Origin: Oscheius sp. JU75
Lineage: Eukaryota > Nematoda > Chromadorea > Rhabditida > Rhabditidae
Assembly: GCA_037178855.1 (NCBI GenBank)
Contig: JASJZC010000004.1
Span: 744,001-808,000 of the forward strand
Length of the DNA: 64,000 nt
Direction: 5' to 3'
Shown here: positions 54,255 to 64,000 of the stretch, in pieces
How positions within the stretch are numbered: position 1 is the first letter of the stretch
How the letters are laid out: each line of letters starts with the position of its first letter
Notes under the pieces: generated by a model
What the model was told of the DNA's origin: nothing
The model's database searches: none
Seen by the model: only the letters and a program-made list of their open reading frames with translations
Made by a program: the position numbers and the translations under genes

Positions 54255-54949
54255 ATAAACGATATAGTTAACTCTATTGTTCATTCTGCTCGTTTACATA
54301 CTCTTCTACTGTATATTTAATAGAGCTGTTCCACGTTTGCTACACAGAAACTCTGTATAGGACCATTCAGTAATCGCTGTAGCTAGGTGGAACCCACATG
54401 ACAGAAGAACGAGTAGACAGGATCCACCATTGAAAGAGTAACAGGATTCCTGTCATTCTTCCAGTGTCTATGTAAAATGACTCGCTGACTTCTCACTGAT
54501 GCTGCTGTTCCTTACTACTTATTGACTAAAATCCATTGTATGGGGTCTAGCATTCGCTCTTAATCTGTCGTGACCCTTCAGTGCTGATCTTGATAACTTT
54601 TTGGTACTCTGAAGAACACTGGATGACCTTCTAGCGCTGGGTACAGGATGAGTGCCGGACTTGTGAACGACTTTTGAGTACTGGCTAAAAAACGAGACGG
54701 GAAGAGGGAGGATTTGCAACTCCAGAAATGGCAGAGGCTTCCCTTTGGTCTCTTCAGCTCTGAACTTTCTGCACTGTTTTCTATAGAACACTAAAAAACT
54801 CCTGTGTATGACTCTTCCTAGCTACTAGTCTCTTCTCACTTGTCCATTACCCATCATTGAAACAACTGTGACCAAAGCAGAGCTTGTACATTCATTCAAA
54901 TCAGTTAAAGCATAAATTGAGCAAAAGACCACGATTCCCGAGAAACATA
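54255..54949. other. Intergenic, no gene recognised
   Basis: Short frames only. It separates the charged-protein gene from the minus-strand end of the first transthyretin-like gene. Confidence 0.45.
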
Positions 54950-55496
54950 TTAATGAAGACAGTCACGACTCTCTCCAGGGAAGCTGCCACTGAGCTGGAT
55001 GACTCCGGCGTCGAAGACCTTGTTGGGGACCTCAAACTGTTTCTTTTCAAAGTTCAGAAAACGGCTATACCTTTCCAGTAGTGATGTAGTCGTTGCCGAT
55101 CTTGATCGTGAACTTTCTCTGACAAGGCTGCAAAAAGAGATGGTGACATTGGATATTAACCGAAAGCTCTTACCAGCATGTCATTGCAGTCGTGGAAGAT
55201 GTTGATCTTGGGGTCGATCGGTCCATACTCCTTGGTCCAGCCGCTCAGATGGAAGTCACCGTTTGCGTTGGTGTAGCCAGAGTCCAGGAGGTCGTCCATG
55301 TCGGCTGGAAATGGTATGTGAACCAAAAATAGAAAAACTCACTATCATCCTCGTCCCAAAGCTTGACCAGGACTCCGACAGCCGGTCGACCGTCACAGAT
55401 GAGCTTTCCACGGGCGGCAGTGCTCTGATCTCGGCCGAGAAGTTCGAGAGAGTGAGCGAGAGCGAAGAGGGCAAGAAGGGCAACGAGGTGACGCAT
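54950..55496 (-). CDS. Transthyretin-like secreted protein 1 (TTL family)
   Basis: This is a nematode transthyretin-like (TTR) family protein of 142 aa. These are small secreted beta-sandwich proteins; one C. elegans member bridges apoptotic cells to the engulfment receptor, and most have unknown ligands. Four exons join in phase: 55496..55343, 55304..55174, 55127..55071, 55036..54950. A signal peptide (MRHLVALLALFALAHS) is followed by the family pattern. This comprises GKLICDGRPAVGVLVKLWDE, a DDLLDSGYTNANGDFHLSG turn, then DPKINIFHDCND and CQRKFTIKI. The C-terminus carries one more Cys (SRDCLH). The four Cys positions fit two disulfides. It is divergent from the other three TTL genes to its right. 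Confidence 0.9.
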
Positions 55497-56016
55497 TCTG
55501 GAAAGGTTTTCTGATTCAAAATGTAATAAAGACTGGGAGAGGGACAAATAAACAAGGCTTTGTGTTCTGGAAACTTGGAGAGAAGGTCCGAGTTTAAACG
55601 GCTCGTAGGAGGGACACAGTCAGGAAAAGATAAGATACTCGTCCTGAGTTACGCTAGTAAAAGATTCTTTTAGAATCACGTTACCCAACGATGGTTGTTG
55701 CGATATCACAGACGACGATCTCATAACAAGGATGACCTGGCCATATTTACAGCCTTGAATAGCCAGTTACTCACTGTTTTTCTCTATCAACTGGCACATT
55801 TAACTGGTCTTTTCTTCGAGATCCACGGATATCCAAAGTCCTGCTGCGAGTTCACCGAGTCTCGGGTTACCAACCTCTCTTTCTACCTTCCCTAGAGAGT
55901 CAATGATCTGGTGATTTATTTGTCAGTGACAAATTGTGACCGTCGCTTTGTTTAGTCTTGCCCTCCCCTCAAAGAAAAGCAACAATTATCGAATTTGTCG
56001 ACAGTCATCATTCCAG

Positions 56017-56662
56017 ATGTCACCGATGGCTCTCCTTCTATTTCTAACTGTTCTCCCGGTCCATGGACTCATCGAGCAGTATGTCAATGTGAGTTTTCTG
56101 TCGATTCGGGTTCAAAAATGACGTTTTGGAGCCGGAAACTGAGTCATTACAACAATTTTTCCTTGTCTCACCCTCTAGTTGTAAGACTTACAATCGGTCG
56201 GTTGTGACCACAGTTCACACGCTTCAGCCCCATTTTCTAGGTCACTGGTCGTCTGACCTGTCACGGACAGCCTGCCAAAAACGTGACCGTCCTGCTCGGA
56301 GACTACGACTTTCCCGATGCCAATGACATCCTGGCGCAGACCGAGACCGACCGGGAGGGATGGTATGAGCTGTCTGGACAGGACGACGAGATCTTCAGCA
56401 TCCAACCCTTCCTCGCCATTGCTCACAGCTGTAGGACTTATCCCAAGGAGATCCTGGAGGTAAGAGTACAGGATGAGCCATCTGACTACCAGTTCAGTGT
56501 CTCCACATTGTCTACATGAACCTGCCACAGTCTGTGGTCAGTCTTCTACCCGGAGTCAATCAGGCCAAAGTCGCCGACCTCGAGCTGGGAGCCAAAAGAG
56601 GGAATCAGAAGACATATTGCGGGAACAACGTCTCTGAGCTGGTCCTTCGTCATCACAAATGA
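56017..56662 (+). CDS. Transthyretin-like secreted protein 2 (TTL family)
   Basis: A TTL family protein of 151 aa from three exons, 56017..56088, 56241..56459 and 56498..56662, all phase 0. The signal peptide is MSPMALLLFLTVLPVHG. The family pattern is GRLTCHGQPAKNVTVLLGDY, a TETDREGWYELSG turn, IQPFLAIAHSC and a C-terminal part with CLHIVYMNLPQ and TYCGNN. One N-glycosylation site (NVTV) lies in the first strand region. The start directly follows TTCCAG, so trans-splicing to this ATG is plausible. The second exon fuses what are two exons in the other TTL genes here. Confidence 0.88.
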
Positions 56663-56736
56663 ATCTTTTCATCCTTAGTCATCTATATTTTCGTTGAAAT
56701 AGTCATTCTGCCGGCGGGTCCGAATCATTCTTGCCA

Positions 56737-57841
56737 ATGCGGGGTCTAGTTCTGGTGCTGCTGAGTGCCATAGCTTTTGTTAACTGTGAGACCTACTCGG
56801 TCCGGGTGAGTCCTTGTTCCACTCCTAGACACTTTATAAGCGGTATGGATCTTTTGAACAACTGTTTAGTTCTTCTAGATCCCACCACAATAACAGATCA
56901 AGAAGGCGCTCGTGGAGGGACACAAGAGATTTAAACCTAGTGATAGTGGCCTCCCTCTCTAGACCTAGTGACCAAGATCTTTCCTATGCTTTTACAGCTA
57001 CTCTTATTTCCTGTACTCTTCAAGCGCAGTAGCCAGTGTCTGCTCTTTGAGATTCTACCCTTATAGAAAACTTGGGATCTACGTCTCTCTAGAAAGTCAA
57101 TTCCATGTCTCAGCTCCAATCAAGCGATTCCTCATGGGAGACTCGTTTGAGGGAAGAGTGAGAGTCTCCTTGTTTGACAGTTAGTCTACAGCCTAGACCT
57201 AGTGTCTAAGAGATTGCAATATGTAACATCTCCTCTGTACTCTCACACCGGTCCAGTACTCAAGTATGCTTTGAGTTCTATTTGGAACCCGAACACCCAA
57301 CCAACTACTCTGGTTCTGGCTGGTTTCAGTTTCCTTAGTGGACCCCGCAGCGAAAAACAGTCATTTACTAAGTCGTTACATAACAACTTCTCTGAAACTG
57401 ATGTACTCGCCCAAACACGGGTCTTTTAGGTAGACGGGGTGGTCACATGCAACGGGAACCCTTACCAAGGAGCCAAGATACAGTTGAAGGAGAGTGACAT
57501 CGGTAAGTCTACTACTGTTCCTAAGACTCACATCCAATATTCAGCCTTCGATGATCTGTTAGACGAAGTTCGCCCAAACATAAATGGAAGATATACGCTT
57601 GAGGGCTATGACAACGAAGTTGACGGTATTGAGCCCTACATTCTGATCTTCCACAACTGTCCTGACAGACTTGGACTGATGGTAACAAAGATTTCAGGTT
57701 ACTGTAATACATATTGTTTAGGGAGATGGTGAGATGCGAATCTGTATCCCACAGGAGAGCATTTCGGTAGGAAAGATCGCCACCAAAGTCTTCGAGATAT
57801 CTACTGATCTGGCCGATCATTACCCGAAGCAAAAGTGTTGA
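56737..57841 (+). CDS. Transthyretin-like secreted protein 3 (TTL family)
   Basis: A TTL protein of 132 aa from exons 56737..56805, 57430..57502, 57545..57681 and 57722..57841. The first three exons (69, 73, 137 nt) have exactly the lengths and phases seen in TTL protein 4, so the two are recent tandem duplicates. The signal peptide is MRGLVLVLLSAIAFVNC. The domain shows GVVTCNGNPYQGAKIQLKES, DDLLDEVRPNINGRYTLEG, IEPYILIFHNC and a final Cys (YPKQKC). The first intron is unusually long here (624 nt, against 38 nt in TTL 4). Confidence 0.9.
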
Positions 57842-58363
57842 ATGAATTGTTTTTATTTTTTGTTTTGAGAGAAAGGAGGTTAGAGCTATTACTTGCATGC
57901 CGAATGCTCAGAGCCCGGAACTGTTACCCGGAGCAGTCAGTACAAGAAATCTTGGGTATCTACGAAGTAGTCAGAGTCTCGCCACGAAACGAACCTACTA
58001 CTAGTGCTACCAATTTCCTGAACTGGCTGTCAACGGTCCCTGATCCATGTCAAAGATTCTGTCAAGCAGCTGTCTACTTTTCCATCATTGTCACGACATC
58101 ACTAATCCCATCCCCTTTCAATGTGAAGATACATCGGACAGCTTATTCTCACCCTTATTCCCACTCTAGCTCAACTAGAGAGTTTAGTTGATTTCAAACT
58201 GTGCGTCTGTCCATTTTTCTCTTTTCACAATCCTGCTACGGTATTTCCTCTCTTCTGATAGTCGTCAAATTCAAAGTTAGACCCCTTGTCATCATTCGTA
58301 GTCATGTTATTGTGGGAGCGAAACTAGTCACAGTCCGACTGATTCCATCGAATCATTCGGAGA
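57842..58363. other. Intergenic between TTL 3 and TTL 4
   Basis: About 520 bp with no recognisable exon; it holds the 3' end of TTL 3 and the promoter of TTL 4. Confidence 0.5.
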
Positions 58364-58881
58364 ATGAAGAGTCTCTCCATTCTCTTCCTAACAACCATTG
58401 CTCTCGTCTACTGCGAAGAGTTTTCTGTCGCAGTAAGTCTGTACACGACACTTCTCGTAGATTGGGACAGGTCCAAGGAACGTTCACCTGCCACGGCAAA
58501 CCATATCCCGATGCTTCCGTCCAATTGAAGGAGAAGGATTGGGGTAAGTCATCTCCCTCTGCCTGAGAGACAGGTCCTAACAGTGTGGGACGACGTTCTG
58601 GACACGACCATCTCCGCAGTCAGCGGTTTTTACCAGGTACAGGGTCATAAGGAGGATTGGTGGTACATCGAACCCTATCTGGAGATCAGTCACAAATGTC
58701 CTAACGAATGGAAACAGGCTGTATGTCTAGTCTTCTTCCAAAACTAGTCTTTCAGTGCAAGAGAACAATGATTAGGAATATCCCGAGAGAGGCAGTGGTT
58801 GAAGGAACTGTGATAAGAAGATACTACGGAATGGATCTGGAGCTGGGGAACAGTTATAACGGGAAGAGCAAGGAATGCTAG
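58364..58881 (+). CDS. Transthyretin-like secreted protein 4 (TTL family)
   Basis: A TTL protein of 134 aa from exons 58364..58432, 58471..58543, 58584..58720 and 58756..58881. The signal peptide is MKSLSILFLTTIALVYC. The domain follows with GTFTCHGKPYPDASVQLKEK, DDVLDTTISAVSGFYQVQGH, IEPYLEISHKCPNEW and a terminal KSKEC. Exon sizes 69, 73 and 137 are identical to those of TTL 3. Introns are 38, 40 and 35 nt, typical minimal introns for this genome. Confidence 0.9.
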
Positions 58882-58931
58882 CTTATATATAAAGATTCGA
58901 TACTTTTGTCTTTCCTTCAGGTAGATCGTTT

Positions 58932-59006
58932 AGGTCCACGCGGGAATCGAACCCGCGTTTTCCCGTTGTTTCATAAACGGAGCGCTAACCGACTGGATCA
59001 CTCGGG
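58932..59006 (-). pseudogene. tRNA-like sequence, probably a pseudogene
   Basis: On the minus strand a perfect T-arm (GCGGG TTCGATT CCCGC) and an A-box-like TGATCCAGTCGG lie at normal spacing. The anticodon arm CCGTT/AACGG has an eight-base loop without a proper T33, and the acceptor strands GCCCGAG and GTGGACC pair at only three of seven positions. It is therefore unlikely to be functional. Confidence 0.5.
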
Positions 59007-59506
59007 CAAAGGCCGCTCCGATATTCCCTGTGATCCATAAAAGATAAAAGATGACTAGAGTACAAGAAAACGGATAAAGATGTAGTGATATCAAGAAAAG
59101 AAAAACAACCAGTGAGCGAGAAAGACCCATTGGTTGGCCGACATTATAAACAGTTGTCCTCGAGGACACGCCCAGCAGATATGTCAAAATACTGGTCGCT
59201 GGTGAGTCAGACCCAAGGATCATGAAGGATCAGTGATTCATCAAACATGTGTGTACTACGAACCCTCTCTATGATGATGGATCAACATGTGTATTTGTCT
59301 GGATGACAATTGAGAAATGAGCTGATTCAGAGAGGTATCAGTACAGTTGAACTCTAGCTCGATGTTGTACATGTTAGAGAGTCGCATGAATCTATCTGTG
59401 AGACACGTCTGTGGTCGTCTAGAACGAAATAGAGAAATAGAAACAGGGAAATGAACAGGAAAAAAAAACCTAGCCACTCTACTTTATTTCTCTTCTTTCT
59501 CCTTGT

Positions 59507-60631
59507 CTACTTACTGTCTCTTCTGCAGTAGAGCGTGTGGAGTTGGAGGAAGAGCCCGAAGGGGCCGACAACAGCACTTACTCCGACGAAGATGGCGCTA
59601 TTCAGCTTATCCGTGAAGACGTTCGCGTTGCAGTTGTAGTCCCAAGCGTAGGCAGCGTAGACCCACATGCAGCCGATGATGGACCACATAGTGAGGACGC
59701 CGAGCAGTACGAGCTTCACGACTTCACGGCTATTTGGCTTCGATCCCCTTCCACGAGCCACCACTTGCTTTCTCTGGAAGACAGTGATTGGTTTCGGCGC
59801 CTTGAAGATTGAGAACTGTGTTTAGACCATCTCTTTTTGCTCTAGCCGACGATAAACTAATGCTAACGGCCGGCGTTCCGTATTACCTTACTTATGCGCA
59901 AAAGTTATGGTCAGGGAGACGACCGAGATCCTCTGTGATCTAGAATCTTCAGAGGGTAGCTCTGTGCAGAAGGAACGACAATTTACAGTAGTGCTTACAG
60001 TATGATTTTGAGATTCAAAAGGCGTCAGGGAGGTGATTTCAAAAGCTCTTAGTGTAGAAAGGAACGCTCACAGATCTGGGTCAGGAGCTCGCAGACTACA
60101 CGCTCATCGTTTCATAGGTTGCACTTTGAACGTAGACAGCGAATGAGCCATGCCCGCTAGAGAAAATAGTGTCCCATTCTGGTCTTCTCATTACTGTATC
60201 TCTCTCAAGCCTCCACTGTGTCAATCCTCAATCCTCTGACCCCATTCTCCCACTTCTCTACCCCCAATTGAATGAAAACTAACCGTCATCCACTCCAAGG
60301 TATTGAGAGTATGAATGCAGATGAAGATGAGACCGGTGATTATGTTCCAGATGGGGAGAAGGGGCTCCAGCGGACAGGTCTTAAGGAAGAGGGTCCCGTA
60401 GACCATGATCCAGACGGAAACCACGATACCCAGGACGAAAATGGCGCTGCGACAAACGCGAGCGCACAAGCTCGTATCCTTCTTCTTCCTCGTCGGCTGC
60501 TCCTCGACGACGATCTGCAGCTGCTGTCCATTTGTGGTCTCGACGGGCTGAATTGCGGCGAAGGGCGGCGAGAGGACGGGCAGACGAAGACTCTCTCCGC
60601 TCTTGGTGCTGCGACCCGACGAGTTGGCCAT
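59507..60631 (-). CDS. Four-pass membrane protein (possibly TMEM272-like)
   Basis: Two exons, 60631..60284 and 59800..59507, encode 213 aa. The first 55 residues are polar and cytosolic with a basic TRKKK patch. Four hydrophobic segments follow: SAIFVLGIVVSVWIMVYGTL, a second with IWNIITGLIFICIHTL, then VLLGVLTMWSIIGCMWVYAA and a fourth with SAIFVGVSAVVGPFGLF. The loop after helix 1 has LKTCPLEPLLPIW, reminiscent of the Cys-Pro loop in small TMEM272-like proteins. That likeness is from memory and weak. The second exon starts after CTTCAAG, which is a poor acceptor but keeps phase. Function unknown. Confidence 0.7.
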
Positions 60632-61478
60632 CGGGTAGAACTGAGACTGCAGGCTTTGAAACCCAAGGAACTTTTATTTTGAAGTGTAGTTTATTGTTCT
60701 GATACAAGGGACAATTTCTTTCGACTTGCAAAGAATTAGACCAAGTATATCGTCAGGAGACTGACAGTAGTCTGGTAGACCTTTTTGGACGTAGTACCAC
60801 CTCTTAGACCTACTTCCTGCTTTCCGGCTAGCAAACTATCGTCGTTTACGTATACCTTCAACTGTTCGTATTGAGTTGACTGGTGCTGTTTGCTCTACTC
60901 TACCAGATGATTCGAGGGGGGTTGGAACAGTTCTACTGGGCTGAACCAAATTGCTAGAGCACACGATTTTAACTACAGAACAAAACTAGAGGGGGAACCG
61001 GAGACAGTACAGCTACCGAGGACAACGTGCCCAACCACATCAACGTTCCTGTGAGCGCTTGTTTCTGAGCTACTATGATCGTGGGTAGCGGCATTTGTTC
61101 ATGTTGTTTTCTTGTTTTGGCTTATTGAGAGCTTGGGTCGAGACAAACAGACACCAGCTGTTCGAAGCGCTGACATACGACTCTTTCCCTCTGGCTCGTA
61201 AACTTTCACGCCGATCTATTGGTCAATTCTGGGGAAAAGCAGCGAGGGATTAATTTCTAGAACAACCCATTCTGTTGCTTTTCATGGGTTCTTCATTCCA
61301 CGATCGAAAGCGGTATTTTCAGATGGACGATCCAAACAAGCGTACCCTATTCTCGCCGCTTCGAGCGACAAGCGAAGCTGTCTCATCGAAGACTACCCAG
61401 CTATGAATTCAGTCATTCTTACCCCATCTCTCTCTTCTCTCTCCTCTGCTCACTCATCACTCATCATCTGCTTCAGAC
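60632..61478. other. Divergent promoter region
   Basis: This 850 bp gap separates two divergent genes. No exon is recognised. A pyrimidine-rich run at about 61425-61475 (CTCTCTCTTCTCTCTCC-like) sits directly upstream of the FLYWCH-like start and is probably its core promoter or 5' leader. Confidence 0.45.
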
Positions 61479-63216
61479 ATGTCTGCTTCCGCCTTCCACA
61501 CCGAAAAGCACGTCGCTCTTCACACCACTCGTCAACTCACCCAACTCGGCCATGAAACTGATTCTCATCAAGTTTCCCAACTCGACTTGTCTAGCCTTCG
61601 CAGCTGCGATGCCTTCGTTCCCGAGGTCAAGGAAGAAGTCGAGGATCCGGACTTCTATGAAGTCCCCACTCCTGTTACTGTTCCCAAGCCACATGCTTCT
61701 CAGGCGTCTCCTCCTATGATGGGATATCCCAGACAGCCGGTCAACAAATACCACTACAGTCAGGTACCTAGACGGTTTCAATCCAATACAGTACAGGTTC
61801 AGATGCCCCATCCCTACGGTTACATGCCCCAGGGGTTCTACATGATGAATGGTGGCTCGATGTCCTTTGTCCCTCGACCCATGTCAATGTCTGGTCAGGC
61901 CTATGGTCCTCAGAGAGTCGCTCATCCTCAGGTAGTCACTAGCTACGGGATGAGGCAAGAATTGTTTTCAGATGTCCTGGTCCTATCCAATGAACTATCC
62001 TGTCTCAGCTCCTATCAACCAGGCTCGATCTGAGCTTGGAAATGACCGAATTCGACCCTCTCCGACCAACATCACTGTCCAAGCTGGTCAAGTTGGTACT
62101 GCGGACTTGACTGAAGTTCCTTCAGTTTCTCCTGTTCAGTCTCCCTCTCAAGTTTGTAAACATCTTCAACAGCCACTTACCTCTTCCCAGGTCTCTTCCG
62201 ATTCGGAACCGGTGAAAATCATCAAAGAGGAACCACTGGATGAGTCAGAGACGGTTCAACACAGACAATCACCAGAGCCTGAGACTGTCCCTCAAGCTCC
62301 TGTTGAGCAGAGACAGTCTCCAGTCATACCTCGACCCCTCCCTGCCTCTATTGGAAAGTCCTACGCTCCTCAATGTGTCCCTATGCCTCATCCTCAGGTA
62401 ACTACCGTACAGCTCAGGCAAGAATACCAATATCAGATGCCGTGGTCTCTTCCCATGATGGGTCTTCCCTACATGCCGGCTCGGCTGCCGATGAAGAGAA
62501 AGTCTCCGATGGCCGGTCGGCTAGCCAAGATGATGCGAGAGGACGAAGAGGCCAGCTTCTTCAACAAGATGGTGCAGGAAGCCGAAGATGAAGAGTCGGC
62601 CACCTTCATCGACACGTTCAAGTCGTTCGAAGTTCCCTCCCTGGTCGGAAAACACAAGGTTCTGCTGTATAAATTCACGAAGGACGGCGAAGACTACTGC
62701 TACCCGTTCACCTTGAAGCGAACTAACAAGAAGGGCGAGGTCTTCAGCTGCTCGAACTGCAAGCAGCTGCGAGAGAAAGACGTCGGCATTCTGGTCAAGA
62801 AAGGCTGCTTCCAAGCCGATCCCTCGATCGGACATGGTCCGAACTGTGTTCCGAACAAGTGGATCGAGGAGATTGCCAAGCGGATGACCTACAAAACTAC
62901 CCAGAGGGTCAAGATGAACAACCAGGACATTGACTGTCGCCAGATTCACGATCAGATGTGTTCGGATGTGACTATGAATGCTTCACTGACTGAAGAGGAG
63001 AAGGCCAAGGTCTCGAGTATCATCAAGAACTTCCCGAGCAAGCTTCGCTCAATCGCCCGGGCCAGGAAGATGAGCAAGCTGAGGCAGATCGACGAGGTCG
63101 ACAGGTACAATGAGATGAGAGCTCGGCAAATGATGATGATGTACCCTCATATGATGATGCCTCGTTTGATCCCAAGACAGACGATGCCCGTCGTCAAAAT
63201 CGAAGAAGACTCGTAA
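61479..63216 (+). CDS. FLYWCH-like zinc-binding regulator with SUMO motifs
   Basis: Five exons, 61479..61763, 61803..61931, 61972..62151, 62191..62397 and 62437..63216, give 526 aa. The N-terminal 265 residues are Pro/Gln/Met-rich and disordered-looking. They carry SUMO-type motifs VKEEVEDP and IIKEEPLD; a third, VVKIEEDS, ends the protein. The C-terminal exon holds a basic segment (PMKRKSPMAGR), then an approximately 85-residue domain with YCYPFTLKR, EVFSCSNCKQLREKD and HGPNCVPNKW. The C-X2-C followed by H-X3-C after an aromatic strand is like FLYWCH domains. A helical, Arg-rich tail follows. A transcription-factor role is inferred. Three introns are exactly 39 nt and stop-free, so unspliced readthrough would only add 13 residues each. 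The block around YGPQ/YAPQ...HPQ-intron-M(S/P)WS is repeated inside the gene. Confidence 0.65.
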
Positions 63217-63590
63217 CTCGATAACCATACTCGTAATAGTTTTTTTGTCGTACCGATTGTAGTTTTCCGATAAAGTTTCAAAATAATTCTGACTTCGTCT
63301 TTGTCTTCCTATTTCTCCGGCATTATGCGCAACAGACCGATATCCTACTTCATCGACCTGGCCAGAGAGAGTTCTTTCATCTTCAAGCACTCTCACACTG
63401 TACAATCAAGTTCGGTACTTTGCTGTATATCCCGTGCTGAACTCGAGAGTTTCTGTGAACATTTTGTCTCTGACAATGATAGTTCAATGATAGTAATGGC
63501 AGTTTCCCTTAGACTCTTATGAACGCAAAAAAAACAAGTCAAGAAACCAGTGAAAACTTCATTATAAGACTCGTATCTCTCCCACCTCTC
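63217..63590. other. Convergent 3' region
   Basis: The stretch holds the 3' untranslated region of the FLYWCH-like gene and of the channel gene to the right. No exon recognised. Confidence 0.5.
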
Positions 63591-64000
63591 CTAGAACAGT
63601 GCCTCTTCCGGCTCCCTCAGGTAGTACATCCAGTAAAAGACATTGAAGATTGTGAAGGTTACTATAACTTGAACTTTCTTACCCATAAAATAATGCACTC
63701 ACAAGGAAAGGCATATCTCGATGTCTTGTCAATCCAGAGAGCCTTCCTCGAGTACGTGACCGCCTTGTACATCAGATGAGCGGCACTCTTGTTCATGTAG
63801 CAGCCGATGTAACTGTCATTGCGAGTGTCACAGTCGCTTGTCATGTCAGAAACTGGAAACTGAGATACTGTCAGTTGGGGTCAGATACCGTATGAGGGGG
63901 GTTTGCTGGGTCCGTGGCCCTGGAGTCGCTCGGCCATCTGGTTGTACTTGTTGGCCTTGCGCATGTACGAATTGACCAGGGTGAACTCGAGGAGAACGCC
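63591..64000 (-). CDS. Cys-loop ligand-gated ion channel subunit 5 (3' end only)
   Basis: Three minus-strand exons, 64000..63889 (continuing off the window), 63852..63703 and 63661..63591, encode the end of a Cys-loop receptor. The first shows the end of TM3 (GVLLEFTLVNSYMRK) and the start of the cytosolic loop (MAERLQGHGPSKPP). The second gives the loop end with SRKALWIDKTSRYAFP, the basic IDK-SR motif that precedes TM4 in GABA/glycine/GluCl-type subunits. The third gives TM4 (TFTIFNVFYWMYYL) and the C-terminus REPEEALF. The intracellular loop is short, about 60 residues. Anion selectivity is inferred from the pre-TM4 motif; TM2 is outside the window. Confidence 0.8.

Overview
The window is eukaryotic and almost certainly from a nematode. 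Genes are split by very short GT-AG introns, often 35-45 nt and ending in a TTTCAG-like acceptor. There is a cluster of transthyretin-like secreted proteins, a family typical of nematodes, and several predicted start codons sit just after acceptor-like motifs, as expected for spliced-leader trans-splicing. No viral, bacterial or CRISPR-like element was seen. Gene models were built by hand from reading frame, splice motifs and intron phase; unclear junctions are stated.

Left part (1-19.8 kb): the 5' end of an MFSD8/CLN7-like transporter (minus); then a tandem duplicated two-gene module, copy 1 at 3.7-11.1 kb and copy 2 at 13.6-18.3 kb. Each copy has a stand-alone Utp12-domain protein (WDR43/Utp5 C-terminal type) followed by a Cys-loop ligand-gated channel. 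A gene for a membrane-anchored Lys/Glu-rich protein is nested antisense in a channel-1 intron. A TRAIP-type RING E3 ligase gene lies between the modules. A class I ARF GTPase gene (minus) closes this part.

Middle part (21.5-48.2 kb): a roughly 16.5 kb NCoR/SMRT-type corepressor gene (gei-8 like: two SANT domains, Cys-rich linker, Gln-rich C-terminal half); then two divergent genes for anion-type Cys-loop receptors, one with a GABA-A-like sequence. A gene for the GTP cyclohydrolase I feedback regulator is nested antisense in the GABA receptor-like gene.

Right part (48.4-64 kb): polyubiquitin with eight repeats, two small unrecognised genes, four transthyretin-like genes, a four-pass membrane protein, a FLYWCH-like zinc-binding protein and the 3' end of a fifth Cys-loop receptor.

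Four intact tRNA genes (Arg-ACG, Ser-AGA, Tyr-GTA with intron, Ile-AAT) and one tRNA-Ile pseudogene all lie inside introns of the Cys-loop receptor genes. The tRNA-Ile gene and its pseudogene sit in two copies of a roughly 305 bp duplicated cassette. A dispersed non-coding repeat with a short hairpin core is scattered through introns and intergenic DNA. The best leads for something new are the receptor-intron tRNAs, the duplicated module, the stop-free 39-nt introns and the dispersed repeat; I saw no obvious new multi-gene system.
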